Shown here in pieces: positions 36,400 to 46,097 of a stretch of DNA of 64,000 bases. The stretch is taken from the NCBI RefSeq assembly GCF_003113895.1, contig NZ_BDUD01000001.1, forward strand, positions 7,072,559-7,136,558. Direction: 5' to 3'. Position 1 is the stretch's first letter. Every line of letters starts with the position of its first letter. The notes below the pieces were generated by a model. That model saw only the letters and a program-made list of their open reading frames with translations. It was not told the DNA's origin and searched no databases. The stretch comes from Nostoc commune NIES-4072 (lineage in GTDB: Bacteria; Cyanobacteriota; Cyanobacteriia; Cyanobacteriales; Nostocaceae). The translations under genes and the position numbers were made by a program.

Positions 36400-37758
36400 A
36401 TGAAAGCGATGTCTAACGACAAGCCGCAAGCCATCTGCGTTTCTGATTTTGCATCTATCGTCGGCGAAGAAAATGCTGTTTGTCTTTGGGAAAATATCGA
36501 ATTAAGTCAGCAAAAACGTATCCAACAGGCTATAGCTTCTGGAAATTCTCCCAGTTGTATCGTCTATCCTCGCACTCAACAACAGCTAGCCGCAGTCATC
36601 GCTACAGCTCACACTAACAACTGGCGTATCCTCCCCTGTGGTAGTGGCAGTAAACTTAGCTGGGGCGGTTTAGCTAAGGGCGTTGATATTGTAGTTAGTA
36701 CAGAACGCATTAATAAACTTATTGAACACGCTGTTGGGGATTTGACTGTCACAATAGAACCTGGGATGAAGTTCTCTAATTTACAAGCACTTTTGGCAAA
36801 GTCGCGGCAATTTCTCGCCCTTGATCCTACAGCACCAGAGTCTGCAACCATTGGCGGTATTGTTGCCACAGGTGATACAGGTTCTCTGCGGCAACGTTAT
36901 GGTAGTGTGCGCGACCAGCTATTAGGTATTACCTTTGTGCGTGCTGATGGAGAAATAGCTAAAGCTGGGGGAAGAGTAGTCAAAAATGTTGCCGGATATG
37001 ACTTGATGAAGTTGCTTACTGGGTCTTATGGCACATTGGGCTTTATTAGTCAACTAACTTTTCGCGTGTATCCACTACCAGAGGCATCGGGAACGGTGGT
37101 ACTAACGGGTAGTGCAGAGGCTGTATCCCAAGCGGCTGATATCCTTCGAGGTTCGGCGTTAACACCAGTTCAGGCTGATTTGCTATCAACTAAGTTGGTG
37201 TCTAGTTTAGGTTTGGGTCAAGGGCTGGGATTAATTGCCCGCTTTCAAAGTATTAGTGAGAGTGTTAAGGAACAGTCAAACCGAGTTTTGGAAGTAGGGC
37301 AAAAGTTAGGTTTAGATGGGGCAATTTTTGCCGATGGTGATGAAGTTAATCTATGGCAGAGATTGCAAGAACGAATCCATACTAGTGCCACAGAATCTAT
37401 AATTACTTGCAAAATAGGAGTGTTACCTACTGCTGCTGTGGAGATTTTGGCTCAGGTGGAGTTGGGTTTAATTCATATAAGTAGTGGTTTGGGTTTGTTA
37501 CAATTAGAGGATAAAAATCAAGTTTTGAAAGTGCGCGATGAGCTACGCTCCGCCGGAGGCGATGCCTACGGCGGGCTACGCCTACGCACTCAAGCAAGTA
37601 GTGGTTTTTTAACAATTCTGGAAGCACCAGTGGCGGTTAAAGAACAAATAGATGTTTGGGGTTATACGGGTAATGCTTTGCCGTTGATGCGCCGTATTAA
37701 GGAACAGTTTGATAGTAAGAATATTTTAAGTCCTGGTCGGTTTGTGGGTGGAATTTAA
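36400..37758 (+). CDS. glcE: GlcE-like FAD-binding glycolate oxidase subunit
   Basis: The 452-residue protein is an FAD-linked oxidase of the PCMH/GlcD-GlcE type. The FAD-binding blocks are ILPCGSGSKLSWGG near residue 78, ALDPTAPESATIGGIVATGDTGSLRQRYGSVRDQLLG near residues 139-175 and GRVVKNVAGYDLMKLLTGSYGTLGFI near residues 190-215. The first residues (MKAMSNDKPQ) are encoded by a short dispersed repeat also found at 6167. A second repeat is embedded in frame at about residues 380-397 (DELRSAGGDAYGGLRLRTQ). With the downstream iron-sulfur subunit it would oxidise glycolate or another 2-hydroxyacid. The start may be the second ATG, at 36409. Confidence 0.85.
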   Translation: MKAMSNDKPQAICVSDFASIVGEENAVCLWENIELSQQKRIQQAIASGNSPSCIVYPRTQQQLAAVIATAHTNNWRILPCGSGSKLSWGGLAKGVDIVVSTERINKLIEHAVGDLTVTIEPGMKFSNLQALLAKSRQFLALDPTAPESATIGGIVATGDTGSLRQRYGSVRDQLLGITFVRADGEIAKAGGRVVKNVAGYDLMKLLTGSYGTLGFISQLTFRVYPLPEASGTVVLTGSAEAVSQAADILRGSALTPVQADLLSTKLVSSLGLGQGLGLIARFQSISESVKEQSNRVLEVGQKLGLDGAIFADGDEVNLWQRLQERIHTSATESIITCKIGVLPTAAVEILAQVELGLIHISSGLGLLQLEDKNQVLKVRDELRSAGGDAYGGLRLRTQASSGFLTILEAPVAVKEQIDVWGYTGNALPLMRRIKEQFDSKNILSPGRFVGGI

Positions 37759-37769
37759 TTTTAAGAAAA

Positions 37770-37803
37770 CGAACCGCCAAGTACGCCAAGGTCGCCAAGG
37801 AAT
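37770..37803. repeat. Dispersed repeat between glcE and glcF
   Basis: CGAACCGCCAAGTACGCCAA and following bases match the repeat at 26309. It lies in the 60-base gap between two co-transcribed genes, just upstream of the glcF ribosome site. Confidence 0.55.
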
Positions 37804-37820
37804 AGGGAAAAGAATTAATT

Positions 37821-39176
37821 ATGCAGGTTTCAGAAAATTCTGTTAATAATACGGCTAGTTTAAAGAATTTGAAGGGGTTTGATCAGAGTCATCCGCCTGA
37901 CCCAAAGTTGATTGATAGTTGTGTCCATTGTGGATTTTGTCTCTCAACTTGTCCCAGTTATCGGGTGCTTGGTAAGGAGATGGATTCTCCTAGAGGACGC
38001 ATCTATTTAATGGATGCGATTAATGAGGGCGAGATTGCTTTAAATACAGCAACAGTAGAACATTTTGATTCTTGTTTGGGTTGTCTTGCTTGTGTCAGTA
38101 CTTGTCCTTCTGGTGTGCAGTATGACAAATTGATTTCTGCGACTCGTCATCAAGTTGAACGAAATTATCCTCGCAGTTTAACAGATCAATTTTTTCGTCA
38201 ACTGATATTTTCTTTATTTCCTTATCCCAATCTTTTACGGATTTTATTAGTTCCGTTGTTGGTTTATCAAAAGTTGGGGTTTGCAAAATTCTTTCGCGCT
38301 ACGGGTTTACTCAATAAAATATCGCCTCGTTTGGCAGCAATGGAATCTATTCTGCCAGAAATTACTCTCAAATCTTTTCAGGATAATTTGCCTACTGTTA
38401 TTCGCGCCCAAGGTGAAAAGCGTTACCGAGTCGGGGTAATTTTGGGTTGCGTGCAACGGCTGTTTTTCTCTCCTGTGAATGAAGCAACCGTGAGAGTTTT
38501 AACAGCTAATGGTTGTGAAGTTGTGATTCCCAAATCTCAAGGTTGTTGTGCAGCGCTTCCCGAACACCAAGGACAAACAGAACAGGCGAAAGCTTTAGCA
38601 AGGCAGATGATTGATAGTTTTGCTAACACGGATGTAGATTTCGTGATTATCAATGCTGCTGGTTGTGGTCATACTTTGAAAGAATACGGTCATATTTTAG
38701 AAAGTGACCCAGAATATCGAGAAAAGGCAAAGGATTTTGCAGCTAAGGTTAAAGATGCTCAAGAGTTTTTGGCAACTGTTGGGTTTACAGCAAAACTTTC
38801 GCCACTAACTGATAAACCTTTGAATTTAGTTTATCAAGATGCTTGTCATTTATTGCATGGACAAAAGATTAGTGTGCAACCGCGTCAGATATTGCGGCAA
38901 ATTCCAGGGGTAAAGTTGAGAGAACCGATAGATGCAGCTTTATGTTGTGGCAGTGCTGGGGTTTATAATATGCTGCAACCAGAAGTTTCTGAAGAATTGG
39001 GTCAGCAAAAAGTGCAGAATTTATTGAATACTGGTGCTAAGTTAATTGCTTCTGCTAATCCGGGGTGTACTTTGCAGATTACGAAGCATTTGCAGTTGCA
39101 AGGTAAAAAGATTTCAGTTATTCACCCGATGGAGTTGTTAGATTATTCAATTCGCGGTGAAAAGCTGAAGTTGTAG
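37821..39176 (+). CDS. glcF: GlcF-like iron-sulfur glycolate oxidase subunit
   Basis: The 451-residue protein has two ferredoxin-type 4Fe-4S motifs near the N-terminus (CVHCGFCLSTCPSY near residue 32 and CLGCLACVSTCPSG near residue 85). Two CCG (heterodisulfide-reductase-type) domains follow (GCVQRLFF, QGCCAALPEHQG, then ALCCGSAGVYN). This matches GlcF, the electron-transfer subunit of glycolate oxidase. It follows glcE by ~60 bases and is surely in the same operon. A glcD gene is not present here; it may lie elsewhere. Confidence 0.88.
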   Translation: MQVSENSVNNTASLKNLKGFDQSHPPDPKLIDSCVHCGFCLSTCPSYRVLGKEMDSPRGRIYLMDAINEGEIALNTATVEHFDSCLGCLACVSTCPSGVQYDKLISATRHQVERNYPRSLTDQFFRQLIFSLFPYPNLLRILLVPLLVYQKLGFAKFFRATGLLNKISPRLAAMESILPEITLKSFQDNLPTVIRAQGEKRYRVGVILGCVQRLFFSPVNEATVRVLTANGCEVVIPKSQGCCAALPEHQGQTEQAKALARQMIDSFANTDVDFVIINAAGCGHTLKEYGHILESDPEYREKAKDFAAKVKDAQEFLATVGFTAKLSPLTDKPLNLVYQDACHLLHGQKISVQPRQILRQIPGVKLREPIDAALCCGSAGVYNMLQPEVSEELGQQKVQNLLNTGAKLIASANPGCTLQITKHLQLQGKKISVIHPMELLDYSIRGEKLKL

Positions 39177-39185
39177 ATATTTCTT

Positions 39186-39240
39186 GTGGGGTGGACATCT
39201 TGTCCGCCCTTGTTTGTAGGCGGGTGAGACACCCACCCCA
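39186..39240. repeat. Imperfect inverted repeat after glcF
   Basis: TGTGGGGTGG...CCGCC and GGCGGG...CCACCCCA are arms of a ~22-bp imperfect inverted repeat around CTTGTTTGTA, starting 10 bases after the glcF stop. It may end the glcEF transcript. The arm core is a common cyanobacterial intergenic repeat, so it may simply be a mobile palindrome. Confidence 0.55.
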
Positions 39241-39361
39241 TAAGAAAAGTTAGATATTTTAATCAGTCAATCTAAAGAAGCTTTTTCCGAAATAGCGGCT
39301 TTATCGTCTGTATAATCACTGAAATGGGCAAGAGTGTCAGCCTAATTTTGGGTGATTTGTG

Positions 39362-40660
39362 ATGAAACTAGATTTAGTCAGGTTTTTTCAAGCTTGCAAC
39401 CCCAGTAAGACTCTGGTTGTGAGCAAACCGGAGGATAGACAATATTATATTGATTTCTCTAAAGTGCGTGGTGCCAAGATTATTGAAGAATTAGGGCGAA
39501 CTATCACCCGCCTTTCACCTGAGCAACCTACTTGTCAATTATTTACCGGACATATCGGCTGTGGCAAGTCTACTGAATTACTGCGGCTAAAGGCAGAGTT
39601 AGAACAGCAGGAATTTCATGTGGTTTATTTTGAGTCTAGCCAAAGCCTAGATATGGCTGATATTGATGTTACAGATATTTTACTGGCAGTAGCTCGTGAA
39701 GTGAGTCAAAGTCTAGAAGCAATAAAAATTAATCTGAAACCAGGATACTTTCAAACTCTATTTACTGAACTTGCTGAATTTTTGCAAACGCCGATAGAAC
39801 TTGGGGGAGAGTTATCTGTAGGTATTGCCAAGATTACCGCCAAAACTAAAGATAGCCCCAAACTTCGCTCTCAGTTACGGCAATATTTAGAACCGCGTAC
39901 CAATGGCATTTTAGAATCAATCAACAAAGAATTGCTCAAGCCTGCTAGAGAGAAACTGAAGCAGCAAGGTAAAAAAGGACTGGTGGTAATTATTGATAAT
40001 CTCGACCGAGTGGATAATTCTTTAAAGCCTTCCGGTCATTACCAGCCAGAATATCTCTTTGTTGAACGCGGTGAACAGTTAAACCAGCTAAATTGTCATG
40101 TTGTTTATACTATTCCCCTAGTGTTGATTTTTTCCAACGCTTTAGGAAGGCTGACAAATCGCTTTGGCGCAGACCCCAAGGTTTTGCCAATGGTTCCTGT
40201 GCAACTACAAGATGGTTCACAATTTTCACAAGGAATCACGCTGCTGCAACAGATGGTCATGGCGAGAGCTTTTCCTGGTGTCAGTTGGGAACAAAGCCAG
40301 CATTTGATTACTGAAGTTTTTGATAGTGCTGATAGTTTAGAACGGCTGTGCTTAGTTAGCGGCGGTCATTTGCGTAACTTGTTAATGTTATTATTTCGCT
40401 GTCTTCAGCAAGAAGACCCGCCTTTATCGCAAGAGTGCGTAAATAGAGTGATTAAACAACGCCGCAATGAGCTAACTTTGGCAATTACGCCCGATGAATG
40501 GGAATTACTACGTGAGGTGACGCAAGAGAAAAGCTTGAGAGGTCACGAAAGATACGAACTTTTGCTCCGCAGTATGTTTGTGTTTGAATACCGGGATGAG
40601 GATGGTTCTTGGTTTGATATCAATCCGATTTTGGCAGAAGCCAAGGAATTTAGGTTATAA
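39362..40660 (+). CDS. STAND/AAA-type P-loop ATPase
   Basis: The 432-residue protein has a Walker A motif GHIGCGKST at about residues 63-71 and Walker B LVVIIDNLDRV near residue 212. Sensor-like residues follow (VVYTIPLVLIFSN). The C-terminal part (EWELLREVTQEKSLRGHERYELLLRSMFVFEYRDEDGSWFDINPIL) resembles a winged-helix module. There are no membrane segments. Such ATPases occur beside TPR/STAND/CHASE2 proteins in filamentous cyanobacteria and are suspected signalling or conflict-system components. Here it precedes such a protein on the same strand, but 640 bases with repeats separate them. I chose the ATG at 39362, just after an in-frame GTG. Confidence 0.75.
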   Translation: MKLDLVRFFQACNPSKTLVVSKPEDRQYYIDFSKVRGAKIIEELGRTITRLSPEQPTCQLFTGHIGCGKSTELLRLKAELEQQEFHVVYFESSQSLDMADIDVTDILLAVAREVSQSLEAIKINLKPGYFQTLFTELAEFLQTPIELGGELSVGIAKITAKTKDSPKLRSQLRQYLEPRTNGILESINKELLKPAREKLKQQGKKGLVVIIDNLDRVDNSLKPSGHYQPEYLFVERGEQLNQLNCHVVYTIPLVLIFSNALGRLTNRFGADPKVLPMVPVQLQDGSQFSQGITLLQQMVMARAFPGVSWEQSQHLITEVFDSADSLERLCLVSGGHLRNLLMLLFRCLQQEDPPLSQECVNRVIKQRRNELTLAITPDEWELLREVTQEKSLRGHERYELLLRSMFVFEYRDEDGSWFDINPILAEAKEFRL

Positions 40661-40667
40661 ATCGCTG

Positions 40668-40821
40668 TATATAGCGGTTCTCAGTTGAGTGCAATACAGA
40701 CCTAACCCCCAGCCCCTTCCCTACAAGGGAAGGGGAGTAAAATTCAAAGCCTCTCTCCTCTTAGGAGAGAGGTTTGGAGAGAGGTCTGACTGTATTGCAT
40801 CCAAACCAGAACCGCTATATA
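40668..40821. mobile_element. MITE-like element with terminal inverted repeats
   Basis: The 154-base element begins TATATAGCGGTTCT and ends AGAACCGCTATATA. The inverted match continues imperfectly inward (GTGCAATACAG against CTGTATTGCAT), about 33 bases in all. The interior is G/C-rich with internal palindromes (CCCCTTCCCTACAAGGGAAG) and has no coding capacity. A related left end lies at 1370. It probably was mobilised by a transposase encoded elsewhere. Confidence 0.7.
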
Positions 40822-40923
40822 AAGAAACATAAATTGTCCGTAGGGTGTGTTATGCCGTAGGCTAATGCACCTTGAATTATTGACTGTGCGGCGCTTGGCG
40901 ACAACACACTCTACTTAATTATG

Positions 40924-41175
40924 ACGGTAGTGGCTTCAGAGTTCACGGTAGTGGCTTCAGAGTTCACGGTAGTGACTTCAGGGTTCACGGTAGTGACTTC
41001 AGGGTTCACGGTACTGGCTTCAGAGTTCACGGTAGTGACTTCAGAGTTCACGGTACTGGCTTCAGAGTTCACGGTAGTGGCTTCAGAGTTCACGGGAGTG
41101 GCTTCAGAGTTCACGGGAGTGGCTTCAGAGTTTACGGGAGTGGCTTCAGAGTTTACGGGAGTGGCTTCAGAGTTT
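40924..41175. repeat. 21-bp minisatellite, 12 tandem copies
   Basis: Twelve head-to-tail 21-bp units differ by a few substitutions. Since 21 is a multiple of three, several frames are open: the plus strand reads repeated TVVASEF/TGVASEF (40921-41223), the minus strand repeated VNSEATT/VNSEATP from a GTG at 41204 to 40911. Neither has a clear ribosome site. It may be non-coding, or encode a repetitive peptide. There are no spacers, so this is not a CRISPR array. Confidence 0.8.
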
Positions 41176-41306
41176 ACGGGAGCGATGTCAGTTTTAATTT
41201 TCACAACTACAGCCTACAACTAACAGAAATTATTCTTCTGCCCACTGCCCCGTACTTGCATGATGTAATTATACAAACAGCTAATATAAGGTAAATTATC
41301 TATGTT

Positions 41307-44300
41307 ATGAGTAATCAGCAAGAGCCAGAAAATTTAGCCTTTGACAATGAGCGTTCATTGCAAACTCTGGTGCGAACAATTACCCTTTCTCAGGGGGAAT
41401 TTTCGCTGATTCTGCTGCGCTGTAACTATGCTGCTTTACGTCAGCGTATGGTAGAATGCCTGCACCAATTAACTCCTGTACCCATTCGCAAAATTACTTT
41501 ACCCGCATCAGTCAAAACGCTTTACACAAATATTCGTGAGCAACTAGGAGATGAACAGCCACCTGCATTAATGATTTTTGGTTTGGAGTCGATTAAAGAT
41601 ATTGATACGGTTTTGACTTCAGCTAACCAAGTACGGGAGGAGTTTAGAAAGAACTTTCCATTTCCGATATTGTTGTGGGTTAATGATTCAGTTGTGCAAA
41701 AATTTATTCGATTAGCAACTGATTTAGAGAATTGGGCAACTATCATTGAATTTGAAAACCCTACCGATGAGTTAGTCAACTTCCTTCAGCAAAAAACTGA
41801 TGAAATCTTTGCAGGTGATGTAAGGCCCAATCCCCAAATGTGCCGGGAACTAGAAACCGCCCGTCAAGATTTGCAAAATCGAGGAGAAGTATTAGAAGCA
41901 GCACTTCATGCAAGTTTAGAGTTTTTGCTTGGTTTAAATGATTATCTATATGATGAGATAGATTCTGCTTTAGCACATTATCAACAAAGCTTGGAGTTTT
42001 GGCGACAAAGTAATTATTTAGAACGACAAGGTATATTACTCGTTAATATTGCTTCAGCTTATAACCGCCAATCTGAAAAAAATCAGACAGAAAATCAACG
42101 CTATTGGCAAGAGTCTAGAAATTGCTTTCAGCAAGCGATTGAAATTTTTGAACAAATACAACGTTCAGATTTAGTTGCCAAACATATTACTAAACTGGGT
42201 GAAGTGCTACGATGTTTACAAGCATGGTCAGAGTTGCAAAGCCTTGTTGAAAAATCTCTGCCGCTACATCAAAATTATGGCACGTCGTTGCAGTTGGCTA
42301 AAGATTATGGTTTTTTGGCAGAAGTAGCCTTAGAACAGTCATGCTGGAATGAAGCTCATCAACTCGCAGGACAAGCATTACAAATATTAGCTGAGATACC
42401 TAATTTACAATCAAATGAATTTAGTTTGTATCGGTTTATTTTAGCTAAATCTCAACAGGGTTTAGGTCAAATTGAAGCAGCAATTAATAGTTTAGAAATT
42501 GCTAAATCTGAAAGTAATCATCAGTACAACCCACAGTTATATATATCTATATTAGAGAGGTTACGCTTACTCTATTTTGAACAAGCTGAATATCTGAAAG
42601 CTTTTAATATTAAGCAAGAACAATTACAAATTGAACAACAGTATGGTTTCCGTGCTTTTGTTGGTGCATCTTATCTCAACCCGCAGCGACAGGTAATTAG
42701 TTCTGCACAGTTGCAGGTAGAAAATCCTGAAACAATTGCTCAAGAAATTGCTGCTTCTGGTCGCGGACAAGATGTTAAGCGGTTGCGAGAAAGAATTGGC
42801 GGCACTGAGCATAAATTGACTGTAATTCATGGTCAGTCAGGAGTGGGTAAAAGCTCGATTTTGCAGGGTGGATTAATCCCGGCGTTGCAACAACAAGCAA
42901 TTGGGGAGCGAGATGCTTTACCTATTTTGTTGCGAGTTTATACCGATTGGGTGGGGATGTTGGGGCAGAGTTTAGCTAAAGCTTTTGAGGAAGTCAGAGG
43001 TAATCAATTATTTGCTAATCTTGATTCTTCAGTAGCTATTTTAGAACAATTACGGAGAAATGCTGACCGGAATTTGTTGACGGTTTTAATGTTTGACCAG
43101 TTTGAAGAGTTTTTCTTCGTTTATCCAGACCAAGGTCAACGACGAGCATTTTATGAGTTTTTGCGAGTCTGTCTAGATATTCCTTTTGTCAAGATAATTC
43201 TGTCTTTACGGGAAGATTATTTACATTATTTATTAGAGTTAGAACGTTTATTTAATTTAAGTGCAATTAATAATAATATTCTCGATAAAAATATTCGCTA
43301 TTACTTAGGTAATTTTTCGCCAGCCGATGCTATGGCTGTTGTGCAGAGTTTGACAGAACGCTCTCAATTTTACTTAGAGCCTGCATTGATTAATAAATTA
43401 GTGCAAGATTTAGCAGGCGAATTGGGGGAGGTTCGCCCGATTGAGTTACAAATTGTGGGGACGCAATTGCAAACTGAGAAAATTACAACTTTAGATAAGT
43501 ATCGTCAGTTTGGTACGAAAGAAAAACTGGTTGAGCGATTTTTAGAAGAAGTCATCCATGATTGTGGTGCGGAGAATGAACAGGTTGCTCGACTGGTTTT
43601 ATATTTACTTACAGATGAAAATGGTACTCGTCCCCTGAAGACTCGCGCTGAGTTAGCCGCAGATTTGGCAACAGAAGCCGATAAACTAGATTTGGTGTTA
43701 GAGATTTTTGTGGCATCAAGGTTAGTGTTGCTGTTACCAGAATCGCCGGCTGACCGTTATCAACTGGTGCATGATTATTTAGTATCTTTTATTCGTCAGC
43801 AACAGGGAGATAAATTAATTACAGAGCTTGCAAAGGAAAGAACACAACGCAAGCTTAGTGAAGATAGACTTACTCGTATAGTAAATGCAAACGAGATATT
43901 GACAACAGCTCAACAGCAAGCAAAGCGGGAACCGTTGGAGCAGAAAATTAAAATTAGGTGGTTAATATTAATTATCTTGATTAAAGCTATAAGCATTGCA
44001 GGCAGTGTTTCTATTGTGCGTCTTTATGGCTGGCTGCAACCTTTGGAATTAAGAGCTTATGACCAGATGATGCGATCACGACCGATAGAAGCACCGGATC
44101 GGCGGATTTTGCTAGTAAAAATCACTGACGAGGATCTTAAACAAGACAAAGAGACTATATCAGATCGTAGAATCAATCAGCTATTAAAAAAAATAGAGTC
44201 TTATCAACCGCGAATTGTTGGTTTATATCTTTTCCAACCAGAAAACAACTATTTGGCGGCTCATTTGCAAAATCAAGATAACATCTTCAGCACCTGTTTA

Positions 44301-45590
44301 TTCAACACCTTGGGTAAAGATGAAATCCCACCACCGCCAAATTTCCCTATAGATAATGTTGGGTTTAGCAATGTGGTTGCTGATAATGAAAACGACCAAA
44401 TTCTCCGCCGCAGTTTGTTATTTGTTTACTCTCCAGAAAAAAAATGTACAACATCATTTGCATTTGGTGCGCTCATAGCAATTAATTATTTAGATAAACA
44501 AGGCATTAAATATGATTTTACTAATAAAGGAGATTTTCAGTTAGGTAAAATCCTGTTTCCGCGTTTACAACCTAATTCTGGCGGCTACCAAAATCTGGAT
44601 GCAAAGGGCTATCAAATATTATTAAATTACCATCACCCCAACAGCCTCGCCAACCAAGTAACCCTCACACAAGTCCTCAGTGGACAAGTCAAACCCAGTT
44701 TAATCAAAGACCGTCTTGTAATTATTGGCACTACAGCAGCTAATTTCACTCAAGGTAGCTTTTATACACCTTATAGCGCTTTGCCAGATCAACCAGCCAG
44801 AATGCCTGCTTTGCTTATTCATGCACAGATAGCAAGTCAACTCATCAGTACAGTGTTGGATGGGCGACCTTTAATAAATTTTTGGACTGAAGAAATAGAA
44901 GAGATATGGATTTTAGGCTGGTCTTTGGTAGGAGCCAGCATTAGTTTACTGTTTTGGAGATGGGCTTCTTGGAAATGGTCGGCCTTCAGTATATTCTTTG
45001 CAATGATTGGTCTTGCTGGTATCTGTTACTTGGCTTTCTTGGAAGGTTGGTGGTTACCTTTAATTCCTGCAATAGTAACACTACTGTTGTCTATGATTCC
45101 TATGCCAGTAGTACCCAGCTATCCTTTAGATAAACTCCGCTTCCAGCGAACTTTAGAGTTGATCTTAGAAGCTTATAGTGAAAATCTGGCTGATGCTCGC
45201 CTAGCTGTTGAATATCTCATCAACTCTAATCCCTCGAAAAGAACTGCCAATGAAGAATTGGTTAGTGCTACCATAAAAACACTGAACTCTTGTCAGACTC
45301 TTGAAACAATAGTTGTACTTGGGAATCAACTAGCTTGGATGCCTTCTCATCTGCCAAAAGAATTTAGCTGCGTACTATCCGTATTTTTGCAAATTAGCCA
45401 AGGAGTAAAAACTGCTTTGGATGAGACATCAGTATACCACCAGCGCCAATTGCTTGAAGAGTCATTAACTGCGCTGCGTTCTTTGTCAGCAAGCTTCGTT
45501 TTAGAAGGCAGCTTTAGTTCCGAAGCTAGGACTTTTAAAAGTATTGCCGAACGTTGGTTAGCAATCCTAAATGATCGGGTTAGGAGATGA
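41307..45590 (+). CDS. TPR-STAND NTPase-CHASE2 membrane protein
   Basis: The 1427-residue protein has several parts. Residues ~1-175 look like a degenerate ATPase-like module. Residues ~190-450 contain TPR-like helices. An NTPase domain follows, with Walker A HGQSGVGKSS near residue 510 and Walker B VLMFDQFEEFF near residue 597 (nSTAND1 type). A membrane helix lies near residue 895 (RWLILIILIKAISIAGSV). A CHASE2 sensor domain (LELRAYDQMMRSRP ... DRRILLVKITDEDL) spans ~910-1190, followed by three membrane helices at ~1200-1275. The cytoplasmic C-terminus (~150 residues) is helical with no output domain I recognise. It probably senses an extracytoplasmic signal and controls the NTPase module. 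Confidence 0.8.
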   Translation: MSNQQEPENLAFDNERSLQTLVRTITLSQGEFSLILLRCNYAALRQRMVECLHQLTPVPIRKITLPASVKTLYTNIREQLGDEQPPALMIFGLESIKDIDTVLTSANQVREEFRKNFPFPILLWVNDSVVQKFIRLATDLENWATIIEFENPTDELVNFLQQKTDEIFAGDVRPNPQMCRELETARQDLQNRGEVLEAALHASLEFLLGLNDYLYDEIDSALAHYQQSLEFWRQSNYLERQGILLVNIASAYNRQSEKNQTENQRYWQESRNCFQQAIEIFEQIQRSDLVAKHITKLGEVLRCLQAWSELQSLVEKSLPLHQNYGTSLQLAKDYGFLAEVALEQSCWNEAHQLAGQALQILAEIPNLQSNEFSLYRFILAKSQQGLGQIEAAINSLEIAKSESNHQYNPQLYISILERLRLLYFEQAEYLKAFNIKQEQLQIEQQYGFRAFVGASYLNPQRQVISSAQLQVENPETIAQEIAASGRGQDVKRLRERIGGTEHKLTVIHGQSGVGKSSILQGGLIPALQQQAIGERDALPILLRVYTDWVGMLGQSLAKAFEEVRGNQLFANLDSSVAILEQLRRNADRNLLTVLMFDQFEEFFFVYPDQGQRRAFYEFLRVCLDIPFVKIILSLREDYLHYLLELERLFNLSAINNNILDKNIRYYLGNFSPADAMAVVQSLTERSQFYLEPALINKLVQDLAGELGEVRPIELQIVGTQLQTEKITTLDKYRQFGTKEKLVERFLEEVIHDCGAENEQVARLVLYLLTDENGTRPLKTRAELAADLATEADKLDLVLEIFVASRLVLLLPESPADRYQLVHDYLVSFIRQQQGDKLITELAKERTQRKLSEDRLTRIVNANEILTTAQQQAKREPLEQKIKIRWLILIILIKAISIAGSVSIVRLYGWLQPLELRAYDQMMRSRPIEAPDRRILLVKITDEDLKQDKETISDRRINQLLKKIESYQPRIVGLYLFQPENNYLAAHLQNQDNIFSTCLFNTLGKDEIPPPPNFPIDNVGFSNVVADNENDQILRRSLLFVYSPEKKCTTSFAFGALIAINYLDKQGIKYDFTNKGDFQLGKILFPRLQPNSGGYQNLDAKGYQILLNYHHPNSLANQVTLTQVLSGQVKPSLIKDRLVIIGTTAANFTQGSFYTPYSALPDQPARMPALLIHAQIASQLISTVLDGRPLINFWTEEIEEIWILGWSLVGASISLLFWRWASWKWSAFSIFFAMIGLAGICYLAFLEGWWLPLIPAIVTLLLSMIPMPVVPSYPLDKLRFQRTLELILEAYSENLADARLAVEYLINSNPSKRTANEELVSATIKTLNSCQTLETIVVLGNQLAWMPSHLPKEFSCVLSVFLQISQGVKTALDETSVYHQRQLLEESLTALRSLSASFVLEGSFSSEARTFKSIAERWLAILNDRVRR

Positions 45591-45827
45591 ATAAATAACG
45601 CTTTCACAAGTTTTGCAGGATTGAAATTAGCTGCATCATTATTTGTAGAATAACCCAGATGTGAGCCAGAGCGATCGCCATCTCTGTGACGATATCAAAT
45701 AAAAGCCAAGCGATGTCTTGTGACAAGCCGCTTCGTATCTTTAAACTTTGTAGAATTATCTTTAGCACAACTATACACACTTTAGATGTGTATAATAAAG
45801 CTGATAGGCAAAACAGAGCGGAAAATT

Positions 45828-46097
45828 ATGCATCGCCGGATTAACATCACCTTACCAGATGAGACAATTGAACTAATTGATCAAGTCATAGAAAAAGGCG
45901 ATTCTCCGGAGGAGAGGCTACGCCAACGCAGTCGATTCATCAATGAAGCTGTGCAATATTATATTGCTGAAAAAGCCTTAGTCAATCTTAGAGAACAGTT
46001 AAAAGAGGGAGCCATCCAACGGGCGGAACGCGATTTGGGGTTAGTGGAAGAATGGTTTGACTTGGAAGAAGAATTGTGGCACAAAAACGAAGCGTAA
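45828..46097 (+). CDS. MazE-like ribbon-helix-helix antitoxin
   Basis: The 89-residue protein starts MHRRINITLPDETIELIDQV, a ribbon-helix-helix DNA-binding domain, and ends in an acidic toxin-binding tail (LGLVEEWFDLEEELWHKNE). It overlaps the toxin gene by 22 bases. The ATG at 45828 is the natural start; an ATG 14 codons upstream (45786) is also in frame. The segment DSPEERLRQRSR is encoded by a sequence resembling a Nostoc short dispersed repeat (CTCCGGAGGAGAGGCTACGC). It should repress its own promoter, together with the toxin. Confidence 0.85.
   Translation: MHRRINITLPDETIELIDQVIEKGDSPEERLRQRSRFINEAVQYYIAEKALVNLREQLKEGAIQRAERDLGLVEEWFDLEEELWHKNEA

Noticed and set aside
40924..41175. Tandem repeats resembling a CRISPR array
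   Set aside because: The units are directly adjacent with no spacers and no cas genes nearby, so this is a minisatellite.
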